A stretch of 54,682 nucleotides of DNA from Pelistega indica (GTDB taxonomy: Bacteria > Pseudomonadota > Gammaproteobacteria > Burkholderiales > Burkholderiaceae_B): assembly GCF_000506865.1 (NCBI RefSeq), contig NZ_AYSV01000009.1, positions 1-54,682 on the forward strand, read 5' to 3'. Positions 1 to 8,810 of the stretch are shown in pieces. Each line of letters begins with the position of its first letter. Within the stretch, counting starts at the first letter, position 1. A program made the position numbers and the translations under genes. Below the pieces are notes generated by a model. It did no database searches. It was not told the origin of the DNA and was given only the letters and a program-made list of their open reading frames with translations.

Positions 1-2
1 GT

Positions 3-439
3 CCATCGAAGCGATTAGCCCATCGACAACGCCACATGGAGCCGGCACTTAAGCAATTAGAAAGGTGGTTGCGTAGTCAGTTTGAGCTGGTGCCGCCGAA
101 CTCGGCGATCGCCAAAGCCATTCGTTACAGCCTGAACAATTGGCTTGCCTTGACGCGCCTCTTGGAAGACGCTCAACTGCCGATGGATAATAATGCGGTA
201 GAGAATTTGATACGTTCCACTCGCGATTGGTCGGCAAGAATTGGCTCTTTGTAGGTTCAGAGAAAGCGGGTCGACGTGCGGCTGCGGTGATGTCGTTAAT
301 TCAATCGGCTAAGCTCAATGGCCATGACCCTTATGCTTACCTTAAGGATGTGTTGGAACGATTGCCGACACAGAAAGCGAAGGACATTGCTGAGCTTCTG
401 CCTCATCGTTGGCAAGCGCCAAACGACACCAAGAATTAA
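3..439 (+). pseudogene. IS66-family transposase (TnpC), C-terminal fragment with two frame breaks
   Basis: The reading frame is open from the window edge, so the 5' part is missing. The first segment (frame of position 3) contains the IS66 signature LPMDNNAVENLIR. It then leaves frame: one extra base near 216 and another near 235 must be removed to read through PLAIGR into KNWLFVGSEKAGRRAA, the conserved IS66 continuation, which runs to a TAA at 437-439 after LLPHRW. Both halves are family-typical, so the break is recent or a sequence error. As it stands the element could not make an intact transposase from this copy. Confidence 0.85.
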
Positions 440-441
440 CA

Positions 442-468
442 CAATGCCCCGACAAAATCGGGGCATTG
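442..468 (+). terminator. Hairpin after IS66 transposase, possible terminator
   Basis: An 11-bp perfect stem (CAATGCCCCGA / TCGGGGCATTG) with a 5-nt A-rich loop begins three bases after the transposase stop. There is no T-run after it, only AACATTT, so it is a strong structure but a poor intrinsic terminator by the usual criteria. It lies inside the element, before the terminal repeat. Confidence 0.45.
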
Positions 469-528
469 AACATTTAAAAACGGAAGTCAATCGGAGTTCA
501 CCGGACGCTTACCTATCAACTACAAAAC

Positions 529-544
529 CTGCACGCCGAAAGTA
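529..544 (+). repeat. 16-bp repeat next to IS66 end, second copy at 3558
   Basis: CTGCACGCCGAAAGTA here and CTGCACGTCGAAAGTA at 3558-3573 differ at one position, in the same orientation. Both lie in non-coding DNA, and the bases that follow are also loosely alike. An inverted partner of the second copy lies at 3499-3511. The nature of the repeat is unknown. Confidence 0.5.
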
Positions 545-569
545 TCCTCTTTGATAGTTTATTAAGAAA

Positions 570-1631
570 CTAAAATAGTTCAGAATTATTGTTTTGACTT
601 TTGGGTGATAAACCAAAATGTAGCCATGTATTTTGTGTGGCAACTCGTCCTCTAGGAGTACGCTGAATATAGCCATTTTGGATAAGATAGGGTTCAATCA
701 CTTCTTCGATGGTATCGCTTTCTTCGCCAATTGCTGCTGCTAGGTTATCAATGCCAACAGGTCCTCCGTCAAATTTATGAATTAATGTCTCAAGGAGTTT
801 TCTATCCATAAGGTCTAAGCCTTGAGGGTCTACTTCTAACATGCTCAAAGCTTCTGTTGCACACTCATCGGAAATTAAGCCCTTGTATTTAACATCGGCA
901 ACATCTCTTACGCGTCTAAGAAGACGATTAGCAATACGAGGTGTTCCACGTGAACGACGGGCAATTTCCAAAGCACCAGCAGGTGTAATTTCAGCATTGA
1001 GCAGATGAGCACTACGAGTAACGATTTGTGCAAGATGCTCAGTGGAATAAAATTCTAAACGAGAAATAATACCGAATCTGTCACGAAGAGGATTGGTAAG
1101 CATCCCAGCCCTAGTAGTGGCACCTACTAACGTAAATGGTTGTAAGTCAATTTTGATACTACGAGCGGCAGGACCGTCACCAATCATAATATCAATTTGA
1201 AAGTCCTCTAATGCTGGGTAGAGAATTTCTTCTACAACAGGGGAGAGACGATGAATCTCATCAATAAATAAGACATCATTTGCTTGCAAATTAGTGAGTA
1301 ATGCAGCTAAATCACCAGGTTTTTCAAGCACAGGACCAGAGGTTTGACGCATTTGTGAGCCCATTTCATTAGCGATAATATGCGCTAGTGTTGTTTTACC
1401 TAAGCCCGGAGGGCCAAATAAGAGCACATGATCTAACGGTTCATTTCTTTTCTTTGCGGCTTGAATAAAAATGCCTAATTGCTCACAGATTTTATCTTGA
1501 CCCGTATAATCACGAAGTGATTTTGGACGTAGAGCTCTTTCTATCGATTCTTCTGAGCGATTAATTGGTTCAGCTTGAATAATTTCTCGCTGAGGTAAAT
1601 TAACAGACAGATTATCAGGAACAATAGGCAT
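570..1631 (-). CDS. ruvB: Holliday junction branch-migration ATPase RuvB
   Basis: RuvB is the hexameric AAA+ motor that, with RuvA, drives branch migration of Holliday junctions for RuvC. The 353-residue product is of usual length. Visible motifs are Walker [10 protein letters not shown], Walker [11 protein letters not shown] written as [10 protein letters not shown], and sensor 1 region LVGATTRAG; the C-terminal winged-helix domain ends with TPRGRVAT and a short polar tail. The start is supported by AAGGAT a few bases upstream. Unusually, it does not follow ruvA directly: the dctPQM transporter genes lie between, and ruvB starts 20 bases after dctM, so it may be transcribed with them. The IS66 end lies just beyond its stop. 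Confidence 0.98.
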   Translation of the reverse strand: MPIVPDNLSVNLPQREIIQAEPINRSEESIERALRPKSLRDYTGQDKICEQLGIFIQAAKKRNEPLDHVLLFGPPGLGKTTLAHIIANEMGSQMRQTSGPVLEKPGDLAALLTNLQANDVLFIDEIHRLSPVVEEILYPALEDFQIDIMIGDGPAARSIKIDLQPFTLVGATTRAGMLTNPLRDRFGIISRLEFYSTEHLAQIVTRSAHLLNAEITPAGALEIARRSRGTPRIANRLLRRVRDVADVKYKGLISDECATEALSMLEVDPQGLDLMDRKLLETLIHKFDGGPVGIDNLAAAIGEESDTIEEVIEPYLIQNGYIQRTPRGRVATQNTWLHFGLSPKSQNNNSELF

Positions 1632-1651
1632 TTTAAATCCTTAGTTTATCT

Positions 1652-2911
1652 TTATAAGAGTGCTAATGTAATACTAGGAATATAGGTAATTAATAGCAAA
1701 CAGATAAATGATACAAATACAAATGGGAGCAATGGCTTAATAATCTGATCAACAGATAATTTGGCCACGGTACATGCCGCAAATAAGTTAACGCCAAATG
1801 GTGGTGTAATCATACCAAGTGCCAAATTAACAACCATAATGATACCAAAGTGTACTGGATCGACACCAAATTTTACCGCTACGGGTAGTAATAATGGTGC
1901 TAACACGACAATAGAGGCAGATGTTTCAATAAACATACCAATAAAGAAAAGGGCAAGATTTACACCTAATAGGAATGTGTATTTGTTATCGAATAATTGG
2001 GCTAACCATTCACCTAGTTGATTAGGAATTCCTGCTCGATTCAATAAGAACCCAAAGAGTCCCGCATTAGCAATTAAGAACATGATAATGGCTGTAGAAA
2101 TGACGGTGTTTTGGAATACTTTTTGAAGTTGAGGTAGCTTTAGTGTTTTGTAGACAAATACGCCAATAATTAAGGCATAAACAACCGCCACAACTGAAGC
2201 TTCTGTTGGTGTGAAGACTCCCCCGTAAATACCGCCTAAAATAATAATCGGCATTAATAAGGCGAGCTTAGCTTGGTTAAGTGCAGGCCAGAATGATAAA
2301 CGATTTTCTCCATCGCGTAAGCCAAAATTATTGCGTTTTGCGTATAGCCAAACGTAGAAAACCAAGCCAGCAGCAATCAAGATACCGGGTAGAATACCAC
2401 CTATAAATAAACTAACTAAATCTGTTTGCGTAGCAACAGCAAATAGAATCATAGGAACAGAAGGGGGAATAATCACGCCTAGCTCTGCGGCAGTGGCTTG
2501 TAAAGATGCAGCAAAAGGTCTAGGGTAACCATGAGAAATCATCGCTGGAATCAGAATTGAACCAACAGCGAAAGTGGTGGCAACACTAGAACCAGCGACT
2601 GCAGCGAAAATCATACACGTAATAACACAACTACAAGCCAAACCTCCTTGCATATTGCCAACCAAGCTTTTGGCAAAATTCACCATACGTTCAGAGATAC
2701 TGGCCTCTTGCATTAGGTTGCCTGCCAAAATAAAGAATGGAATGGCTGCTAAAGGAAACTTATCTAACGATGCATAAAATTGCTGAGCAATAACTAACCA
2801 GTTAATTCCCGCCACTTCAATGCCTAAAAAAGAAGCTAGACCAATGGCAATCCCTACAGGGACTGTTAGTACGAAAAATACTAACATGGATAAAATCATG
2901 ATTTGTGCCAT
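1652..2911 (-). CDS. TRAP transporter large permease subunit (DctM family)
   Basis: This is the 12-helix subunit that carries solute across the inner membrane, driven by a sodium or proton gradient, in tripartite ATP-independent periplasmic transport. The 419-residue protein is almost entirely hydrophobic and begins MAQIMILSMLVFFV. It contains segments typical of DctM such as IPFFILAGNLM, AAVAGSSVATTFAVG and GIITPPSVPM-like GVIIPPSVPM, and a C-terminal NLALGMITPPFGVNLF repeat of the same helix-hairpin motif. It starts 5 bases after the dctQ stop, so translation is probably coupled. The substrate cannot be read from the permease; the partner binding protein suggests an organic acid. Confidence 0.95.
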   Translation of the reverse strand: MAQIMILSMLVFFVLTVPVGIAIGLASFLGIEVAGINWLVIAQQFYASLDKFPLAAIPFFILAGNLMQEASISERMVNFAKSLVGNMQGGLACSCVITCMIFAAVAGSSVATTFAVGSILIPAMISHGYPRPFAASLQATAAELGVIIPPSVPMILFAVATQTDLVSLFIGGILPGILIAAGLVFYVWLYAKRNNFGLRDGENRLSFWPALNQAKLALLMPIIILGGIYGGVFTPTEASVVAVVYALIIGVFVYKTLKLPQLQKVFQNTVISTAIIMFLIANAGLFGFLLNRAGIPNQLGEWLAQLFDNKYTFLLGVNLALFFIGMFIETSASIVVLAPLLLPVAVKFGVDPVHFGIIMVVNLALGMITPPFGVNLFAACTVAKLSVDQIIKPLLPFVFVSFICLLLITYIPSITLALL

Positions 2912-2916
2912 GAGTA

Positions 2917-3411
2917 CTACTCCATTGTTTGGGAATGATGAGAATCTTCTTTGCTAAACCATTGTACTAATAGAGCGATTAAGGCAATAGTACAGCCAAC
3001 AGGAATAGCAAGATAAATCCATGAAATTGAAAAGTCCAAACCCGCAATTGATTGGAAACGGACACGATAAGTCATATTTCCGCCAATCCATGCTAACAGT
3101 CCAAGGAAGATGGCACAGAGTAAATTGGCGATATGGCGTACAATTCGACGTGCATTACTAGATAAAAATGTATTAATAACATCCACACGTAACATTTCGC
3201 CATGACGGAATGCCAAAATAACGCCTAAAAAGACAACCCAAATCAGTGATGAGCGAGTCCATGGCTCCGTCCAGGCTGCTGGTTCGTGTAATACGAAACG
3301 AGCAAATACTTGATAAATTCCTGCTATCACGGCAGACAGTAACAATAACTGAGCAGCGATAGAAACCAGTTTAAATAGTGTTTTATCAAGCCAATAAGTA
3401 AAAGATTTCAT
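2917..3411 (-). CDS. TRAP transporter small permease subunit (DctQ family)
   Basis: DctQ is the four-helix membrane subunit that partners DctM. The 164-residue protein has four predicted membrane segments (around residues 15-35, 50-65, 90-110 and 130-150) and the conserved stretch between helices 1 and 2, FARFVLHEPAAWTEPWTR, with AFRHGEMLRVDV after helix 2, as in the family. It is followed 5 bases later by dctM. It is separated from dctP by 256 bases that hold a terminator-like hairpin and small repeats, unlike the tight dctQ-dctM junction. Confidence 0.93.
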   Translation of the reverse strand: MKSFTYWLDKTLFKLVSIAAQLLLLSAVIAGIYQVFARFVLHEPAAWTEPWTRSSLIWVVFLGVILAFRHGEMLRVDVINTFLSSNARRIVRHIANLLCAIFLGLLAWIGGNMTYRVRFQSIAGLDFSISWIYLAIPVGCTIALIALLVQWFSKEDSHHSQTME

Positions 3412-3441
3412 GATAGAAAATGTTAATCTCTAGAGATGAGT

Positions 3442-3466
3442 AAAAAGGGTTAGTTCTTACTAACCC
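3442..3466 (-). terminator. Intra-operon terminator or attenuator between dctP and dctQ
   Basis: On the minus strand the sequence forms GGGTTAG-TAAGAA-CTAACCC followed by TTTTT. It lies after dctP and before dctQ in the direction of transcription. A partial terminator here would give more binding protein than membrane subunits, as is common in transporter operons. Function is inferred from structure only. Confidence 0.65.
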
Positions 3467-3613
3467 CTCAGATTGTGGATAAACCTTTATTTTTTTAATT
3501 TTGACGTGCAGCTTTTCAAGTGTAGTCAATAAATCAATTAAGACTGATGATGAAAATCTGCACGTCGAAAGTACTACTTTATCGACAGCCTGAAGCGGTA
3601 GTTCTCACTAACC
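3451..3613. repeat. Composite of direct and inverted repeats in the dctP-dctQ gap
   Basis: TAGTTCTTACTAACC at 3451-3465 recurs at 3599-3613 with one T-to-C change. Between them lie TTTTGACGTGCAG (3499-3511) and its near-perfect inverse CTGCACGTCGAAA (3558-3570), 46 bases apart. No open frame of note is present. It could be a small mobile or regulatory element; I do not recognise a known family. Confidence 0.5.
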
Positions 3614-3667
3614 TTTACTGCTTACTAAAAACAAATAGAAAGCCTAAAATATTGTTAGCAAGAATAA

Positions 3668-4651
3668 TTATTTTGTATTTTCAATACTATCAATAAGCTC
3701 TTTACTAAATTGTTTATAGTACTCAGGGTACACTTCTTTAACGATTTTAGCAAAAGCATCACGATCAACATCTTCAGTGACTTGCATACCAGCGTCTTTT
3801 AATGTTTGAACGCCTGATTTTTCGACATTGTCAACGAAATCACGCATAGCTTGACCAGCTTTTTTACCCGCTTCAACGAATTTTGCTTTTTCATCATCAC
3901 TTAAGCTGTCATATACTGACGGAGAGACGATAATCACAGCAGGCGCATAAACATGTCCAGTTAATGACATAAATTTCTGTTGTTGATTAAGTTTCGCAGA
4001 TACAATCACTGAAGTAGGGTTTTCTTGACCGTCAATAGTACCTTGTTGTAGCGCTGTTTGAACTTCAGGCCAAGCCATAGGTGTTGCTAAAATACCTAAT
4101 TGTTTAAATGCTAATAAATGAACAGGGTTTTCAGTAGTACGGATTTTTAGACCTTTGGCATCTGCTGGTTCTTTTACCGCATGTTTGTTATTAGTTAGGT
4201 GGCGGAAACCTTGCTCACCCCATGCTAAAGCGACTAGCCCACGTTTTGGGAACTCTTTTAACATGTCTTGACCAATTTGGCCATCAAGTACTTTGCGAGC
4301 GTGAGCTAAGTCACGGAATAAGAAGGGAATGTCAAATACACCTGCTTGTGGTACAAAATTCAAAATTGCCCCTGTTGATAATACAGCTGCATCAACAGTA
4401 CCTAGTTGTAAACCTTCGATAACTTCACGCTCACCACCCAAAGCACTATTAGCAAAATGCTCGATTTTGAATTTACCATTAGTGCTTTCAGCTAATGATT
4501 TTTCAAAGGCGTTAGCTGCTGCTCCATAATGAGAGTCTTTGGCTAATGCATAAGCCATTTTTAATGATTGTTCTGCAAACGCTGAGGTAGACGCCATAGA
4601 AGCAATGACAGCGCAGCTAAATAATGTTTTTTTAAACCAATTCTTTTTCAT
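3668..4651 (-). CDS. TRAP transporter periplasmic solute-binding protein (DctP family)
   Basis: This is the extracytoplasmic receptor that delivers ligand to DctQM. I place the start at 4651 (327 residues): MKKNWFKKTLFSCAVIASM begins a classical signal peptide ending near AFA-EQ, and AGGGGGAAAA precedes this ATG; an in-frame ATG 48 bases upstream lacks such support. The mature protein has the DctP hallmarks, including LKIRTTENPVHL, whose arginine binds the ligand carboxylate in characterised members, and PEVQTALQQGTIDGQENP. C4-dicarboxylates or related organic acids are likely but not proven substrates. It follows ruvA by about 95 bases. Confidence 0.93.
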   Translation of the reverse strand: MKKNWFKKTLFSCAVIASMASTSAFAEQSLKMAYALAKDSHYGAAANAFEKSLAESTNGKFKIEHFANSALGGEREVIEGLQLGTVDAAVLSTGAILNFVPQAGVFDIPFLFRDLAHARKVLDGQIGQDMLKEFPKRGLVALAWGEQGFRHLTNNKHAVKEPADAKGLKIRTTENPVHLLAFKQLGILATPMAWPEVQTALQQGTIDGQENPTSVIVSAKLNQQQKFMSLTGHVYAPAVIIVSPSVYDSLSDDEKAKFVEAGKKAGQAMRDFVDNVEKSGVQTLKDAGMQVTEDVDRDAFAKIVKEVYPEYYKQFSKELIDSIENTK

Positions 4652-4746
4652 TTTTCCCCCTGGAAATACATAATTTATTAAAAACTTGAACGCATTCATT
4701 GCCTTGTGAGCAAATGTAGATAGTTCCCTTATGAGGAATAGTATCC

Positions 4747-5319
4747 TTATTTCGTTAAATTTTGTAACGCTAGACGAATACCATCAGCAACAGAAACATC
4801 GCTAGCTAAATTTTTTGTTGCATTATTGGCTTCTTTTTCGGAATAACCTAAGGCAACTAAAGCATTGAGTATATCACTCTTCGAGGATTGTTGAGTATGG
4901 CTTTGTGGTAATGTGCTATTAGAAAGTTTGCCTTTTAGTTCTAAGAGTAGTCTTGCGGCTGTTTTTGCACCAATACCTGGGACTTTTACTAATAAGGTGG
5001 CATCTTGTTGTTCTATCGCCTGAGCTAAGTCAGTTGTACTAAGCCCAGATAGAATAGCTAATGCTGTACGAGCACCGATACCACTCACTTTAATTAAGGA
5101 TCTAAACGTTGTTCTCTCTTCGGGTTTTAAAAAACCATAGAGAACATGTGCATCTTCACGTATGGCTAAGTGAGTGAAAAGAGTGACTTTTGCGCCGACT
5201 TCAGGCAAGTCATATAGCGTTGTCATGGGGACTTCTATGTCATAGCCTACACCATTGACATCCACACAAATTGTTGGAGGGGTTTTTTCTATTAATAAGC
5301 CAGTAATTCGTCCAATCAT
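4747..5319 (-). CDS. ruvA: Holliday junction DNA helicase subunit RuvA
   Basis: RuvA tetramers hold the four-way junction open and load RuvB. The 190-residue protein matches the family length. It shows the N-terminal OB-fold (residues 1 to about 63, starting [12 protein letters not shown]), then two helix-hairpin-helix motifs, [15 protein letters not shown] and [18 protein letters not shown], and a C-terminal three-helix domain (about 145-190) that contacts RuvB. It follows ruvC after 23 bases and is almost certainly in the same transcript. The next gene is dctP rather than ruvB. Confidence 0.97.
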   Translation of the reverse strand: MIGRITGLLIEKTPPTICVDVNGVGYDIEVPMTTLYDLPEVGAKVTLFTHLAIREDAHVLYGFLKPEERTTFRSLIKVSGIGARTALAILSGLSTTDLAQAIEQQDATLLVKVPGIGAKTAARLLLELKGKLSNSTLPQSHTQQSSKSDILNALVALGYSEKEANNATKNLASDVSVADGIRLALQNLTK

Positions 5320-5342
5320 AATTTTTTCTTTTTACATGAATG

Positions 5343-5885
5343 TTAAATATGTAATCGACCACCACGCATTTTACTGGTATGAGTAGTATCTAAATCGAGT
5401 TCTTTGAGTTTATTTAGTAAGCTGGAGGCATGTGCATGCGTGATAGCACATGCTAGCGCATCAGCAGAATCAGGTTCAGGCATTGCGTTTAAATTTAGTA
5501 AATGTTGAACCATTATTTGGACCTGCTCTTTTCTTGCATGTCCTCGACCAACGACAGCTTTTTTTATTTGTAAGGCGGTGTATTCTGCTACATCTAGTCC
5601 AGTATCAGCTAAAGCACACATGGCAGCACCTCTTGCCTGACCCAATAATAATGTTGTTTCAGGATTCGTATTGACGAAGACTTTTTCAAGAGAAGATTCG
5701 TGAGGTTTGTAATGTTCAATGACCTCACGAATATGATCCATAATGTGTTTTAAGCGATGATGCAAAGGCAGATCCGTTGGTATAGCAATAGTACCACTTG
5801 CCACATAATAGATATGGGCTTGTTGAACATCTATCACACCATAGCCCGTTTTTCTAAGGCCTGGGTCTATACCAAGAATCCGCAT
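5343..5885 (-). CDS. ruvC: Crossover junction endodeoxyribonuclease RuvC
   Basis: RuvC resolves Holliday junctions by paired nicks. The 180-residue product begins [18 protein letters not shown], with the first catalytic aspartate at residue 7; the glutamate in [16 protein letters not shown] and the aspartates in [16 protein letters not shown] complete the acidic cluster. The length is normal. It lies 9 bases after purH and 23 before ruvA in one minus-strand operon. Confidence 0.97.
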   Translation of the reverse strand: MRILGIDPGLRKTGYGVIDVQQAHIYYVASGTIAIPTDLPLHHRLKHIMDHIREVIEHYKPHESSLEKVFVNTNPETTLLLGQARGAAMCALADTGLDVAEYTALQIKKAVVGRGHARKEQVQIMVQHLLNLNAMPEPDSADALACAITHAHASSLLNKLKELDLDTTHTSKMRGGRLHI

Positions 5886-5894
5886 AGTTCTGGA

Positions 5895-7484
5895 TTAGTG
5901 ACGGAAATGACGAGTGCCAGTATAAACCATCACAATGCCATGCTCATCAGCTGCATTAATGACTTCTTCGTCACGAATACTACCACCAGGTTGAATAATA
6001 CAATCAGCCCCAGCCGCTACGATAACATCTAAACCATCACGGAATGGGAAGAATGCATCAGAGGCCGCCGCCGTATTTTTCAAGCTTAAACCATTTGCTT
6101 CTGCTTTGATGGCAGCAATGCGAGCAGAATCTAAACGACTCATTTGACCTGCACCTACACCCATTGTCATGCCATTAGCACAGAATACAATAGCATTTGA
6201 TTTGACATATTTTGCCACTTTCCATGCAAACATAAGATCGTTAAGTTGTTGTGCTGTCGGTTGTTTTTTAGTGACTACTTTAAGTGATTCAGCTGGTACA
6301 TCGAAGGCATCAGGGTCTTGGAGTAGCCAACCCCCACCAACGCGTTTTACGTCAAATGGGTTTTGCTCTGAGCCAGAGCTAACTTTTAACACACGAACAT
6401 TCTTTTTCGCGGCAAGTAATGCTAAGGCATCTTCTGTGTATTCAGGCGCAAGCAATACTTCCATGAACTGTTTGCTAACTTCCTCGGCAACAGCCAAATC
6501 AACTTTGCGGTTAAAGGCAATAATGCCACCAAAGGCAGAAGTAGGGTCTGTTTTAAAGGCTTTTTGATAAGCTTCAAAAGGTGTAGCTCCAATAGCAACG
6601 CCACAAGGATTTGCATGTTTAACAATCACGCATACAGGTACATCAAAACTACGTGAACATTCCCAAGCGGCATCCGCATCAGCAATATTATTATAAGAAA
6701 GCTCTTTGCCTTGTAGCTGTTCATAATTACCTAGTAAGCCATTACCACGAACAGGGTCGATATAGAAAGCGGCTTTCTGATGAGGGTTTTCACCGTAACG
6801 TAATTCTTGGTGTTTTTGGATTTGAATAGTGACTGTTTCTGGCCATTGTTGGCGTGCTGGGGTACTTTCCTGTGCTGGCTCGGCATCAGTTAACGCTGTC
6901 AAATACTGAGCAATTGCACCGTCATAAGCTGCCGTATGAGCATATGTTTTGCTCGCTAATTTTAAGCGTAAGCCATAAGAAGGCTGGCCAAATTGGTCGA
7001 TTTCTTTTAGGACTTGTTCATAATCGCTAGGGTCAATAACCACAGTGACACCACCTTGTTCGGTACCATGGTTTTTCGCTGCTGCACGTAGCATAGCAGG
7101 ACCACCAATATCAATGTTTTCTACCGCATCAGCAAAAGAACAATTTGGTTTTGCAATCGTTTCACGGAAAGGGTAGAGGTTGACTACTAATAAGTCGATA
7201 GGAGATATGCCGTGTTGCTCCATTGTGGCTAAATGTTCGGCATTATCACGGCGACCTAATAAGCCACCATGAATTTTAGGGTGTAGTGTTTTGACACGCC
7301 CGTCTAAAATTTCTGGAGAACCTGTATGTTCGGCCACTTCCGTAACGTCTAGACCTGCTTTTTTTAATAAAGCCGCTGTGCCACCAGTAGAGAGTAATTT
7401 AATGCCACGAGCCGCTAAAGCTTGGGCAAATTCAACAATACCTGTTTTATCTGAAACAGAAAGAAGAGCAGTGGTTAATTTCAT
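5895..7484 (-). CDS. purH: Bifunctional AICAR transformylase / IMP cyclohydrolase PurH
   Basis: PurH catalyses the last two steps of IMP synthesis. The 529-residue protein has the N-terminal MGS-like cyclohydrolase domain (about 1-200, with [23 protein letters not shown] and [17 protein letters not shown]) and the C-terminal formyltransferase domain with [13 protein letters not shown] and the terminal [11 protein letters not shown]. The ATG overlaps the fis stop by four bases (ATGA), so translation is probably coupled. A small glutamine- and proline-rich insert near residue 205-215 is tolerated in this family. Confidence 0.98.
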   Translation of the reverse strand: MKLTTALLSVSDKTGIVEFAQALAARGIKLLSTGGTAALLKKAGLDVTEVAEHTGSPEILDGRVKTLHPKIHGGLLGRRDNAEHLATMEQHGISPIDLLVVNLYPFRETIAKPNCSFADAVENIDIGGPAMLRAAAKNHGTEQGGVTVVIDPSDYEQVLKEIDQFGQPSYGLRLKLASKTYAHTAAYDGAIAQYLTALTDAEPAQESTPARQQWPETVTIQIQKHQELRYGENPHQKAAFYIDPVRGNGLLGNYEQLQGKELSYNNIADADAAWECSRSFDVPVCVIVKHANPCGVAIGATPFEAYQKAFKTDPTSAFGGIIAFNRKVDLAVAEEVSKQFMEVLLAPEYTEDALALLAAKKNVRVLKVSSGSEQNPFDVKRVGGGWLLQDPDAFDVPAESLKVVTKKQPTAQQLNDLMFAWKVAKYVKSNAIVFCANGMTMGVGAGQMSRLDSARIAAIKAEANGLSLKNTAAASDAFFPFRDGLDVIVAAGADCIIQPGGSIRDEEVINAADEHGIVMVYTGTRHFRH

Positions 7485-7726
7485 GATGCGTCAATAAGAT
7501 GGTTAGAAATAAGTTTTTTACGTAATGTATTGCGAGTAATGCCCAATACTTCGGCGGCTTTGGATTGGTTCCCATTGGTATAGGCCATGACTTTTTCAAG
7601 CATGGCTTTTTCTACACCATCCATGACCATATTCCACACATTTGAAGCGGGGGCATCACCTAATTCCTTGAAATAAGCGTCAAGATTCGCTGTTATACAT
7701 TTATCGATAGGATCTATTTTATTCAT
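7481..7726 (-). CDS. fis: Fis-family nucleoid-associated DNA-binding protein
   Basis: This is a small helix-turn-helix protein related to Fis, the nucleoid protein and NtrC C-terminal domain. I choose the ATG at 7726 (81 residues), which overlaps the end of dusB in ATGAATAA, rather than one 24 bases upstream. The C-terminal [23 protein letters not shown], is canonical. dusB-fis is a conserved pair across gamma- and betaproteobacteria, and the overlap suggests translational coupling; purH overlaps its stop. By family it would bend DNA and influence transcription and recombination. Confidence 0.95.
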   Translation of the reverse strand: MNKIDPIDKCITANLDAYFKELGDAPASNVWNMVMDGVEKAMLEKVMAYTNGNQSKAAEVLGITRNTLRKKLISNHLIDAS

Positions 7727-8711
7727 TTTCTTCAAATCGAATGAGTTCATTAAACCAATCTTCCACAGCGTTAAATTGTTCTGAACATGTATTGAGTTGG
7801 TTCATTACTTGGATAAATTCTGTGGCACCAGGTAATTGGGCTACATACCACCCAATATGTTTGCGTGCTGTTCGTACACCAGTATGTTCACCATAAAACT
7901 GATAATGTTCATTCAAGTGCTGCAATAAAACCTCTTGCATTTCACTATAACGAGGAGGAAGTAATTCTTTCCCTTGTGCTAAGTAGTAATTTGTTTGTTT
8001 GAAAATCCAGGGATTTCCTTGAGCCGCACGGCCTATCATCACTGCATCAGCTTGCGTATAGTCCAATACGTATTTCGCTTTTTGAGGAGAATCAATATCT
8101 CCATTCGCAATAACAGGTATGGATAAAGCACTTTTAACCAGTTTAATGGTGTCATATTCTGCTTCACCATTATACATATCGGCACGAGTACGACCATGCA
8201 GTGTTAACGCACTAATACCTATGTCTTGAGCAAGAGTAGCAATTCGGAGCACATTTTTGTGCTCTCTATCCCATCCTGTTCTGGTTTTGAGTGTGACAGG
8301 TACATCTAGTGGCTTACAAACTTGAACAACGGACTTTAAAATCGCAACTACTAGCTCTTCATGCTTTAGTAGCGCAGATCCTGAAGCAACATTGCAAACT
8401 TTTTTGGCAGGACAACCCATATTAATATCAATAATCTTAGCACCCTTATGGATATTAAATAGAGCGGCTTGAGCCATCATATCAGGATCAGCACCAGCAA
8501 TTTGAACGGAAATGGGGTCAACTTCACCGTCGTGATTGAGACGCCTAGACGTTTTGACACTATCCCATAGTTTTGGATTGCTGGCAGCCATTTCAGACAC
8601 AGCATAACCAGCCCCTAGTCGTTTGCATAATTGACGAAAAGGGCGATCGGTCACTCCAGCCATAGGAGCAACAAATACAGGGTTAGGCAATGTCCATTGT
8701 CCGATTTTCAT
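7719..8711 (-). CDS. dusB: tRNA-dihydrouridine synthase DusB
   Basis: DusB is an FMN enzyme that reduces uridine to dihydrouridine in tRNA. The start is set at 8711 (330 residues) because MKIGQWTLPNPVFVAPMAGVTDRPFR aligns with the N terminus of known DusB, here given in part as MKIGQWTLPNPV; a longer reading to 8795 would add a hydrophobic stretch that is not typical. Motifs include IDINMGCPAKKV with the catalytic cysteine in that segment, VTLKTRTGW and VIANGDI. It is followed by fis with overlapping ends. The divergent ctaG-like gene starts about 100 bases away, so both promoters share this gap. Confidence 0.95.
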   Translation of the reverse strand: MKIGQWTLPNPVFVAPMAGVTDRPFRQLCKRLGAGYAVSEMAASNPKLWDSVKTSRRLNHDGEVDPISVQIAGADPDMMAQAALFNIHKGAKIIDINMGCPAKKVCNVASGSALLKHEELVVAILKSVVQVCKPLDVPVTLKTRTGWDREHKNVLRIATLAQDIGISALTLHGRTRADMYNGEAEYDTIKLVKSALSIPVIANGDIDSPQKAKYVLDYTQADAVMIGRAAQGNPWIFKQTNYYLAQGKELLPPRYSEMQEVLLQHLNEHYQFYGEHTGVRTARKHIGWYVAQLPGATEFIQVMNQLNTCSEQFNAVEDWFNELIRFEENE

Positions 8712-8810
8712 GCATGAAATTGTAGCCCATTTACGTGGCTTAACGGGCATAAATAGGATAAAAAATATAAATATGATTAAAATATGAGCATTCAAGAAAA
8801 AAGAGGTACT

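Larger units (their letters stand above)
1..512. mobile_element. IS66-family insertion sequence, right-hand portion (truncated by window edge)
   Basis: The first 439 bases encode the C-terminal part of an IS66-type transposase. The element appears to end at about 512, where the plus strand reads ACCGGACGCTTAC; its reverse complement begins GTAAGCGTCCGG, which matches the GTAAGCG-type terminal inverted repeat of IS66 elements. IS66 elements usually make 8-bp target duplications, so the bases directly after 512 (CTATCAAC) would be one copy, but the left copy lies outside the window. The element is visibly richer in G+C than the flanking chromosome, consistent with acquisition from elsewhere. 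Family assignment is firm; the exact boundary is inferred. Confidence 0.8.

Noticed and set aside
3668-4699. Longer dctP start at 4699
   Set aside because: It would place 16 residues before a perfect signal peptide, and the inner ATG has the better ribosome site.
6169-6567. 132-codon open frame on the plus strand inside purH
   Set aside because: It is antisense to a complete, highly conserved purH, with no ribosome site and no recognisable domain; a shadow of the real gene.
8712-8795. N-terminal extension of dusB
   Set aside because: The extra 28 residues are hydrophobic and absent from known DusB; the ATG at 8711 matches the family start.
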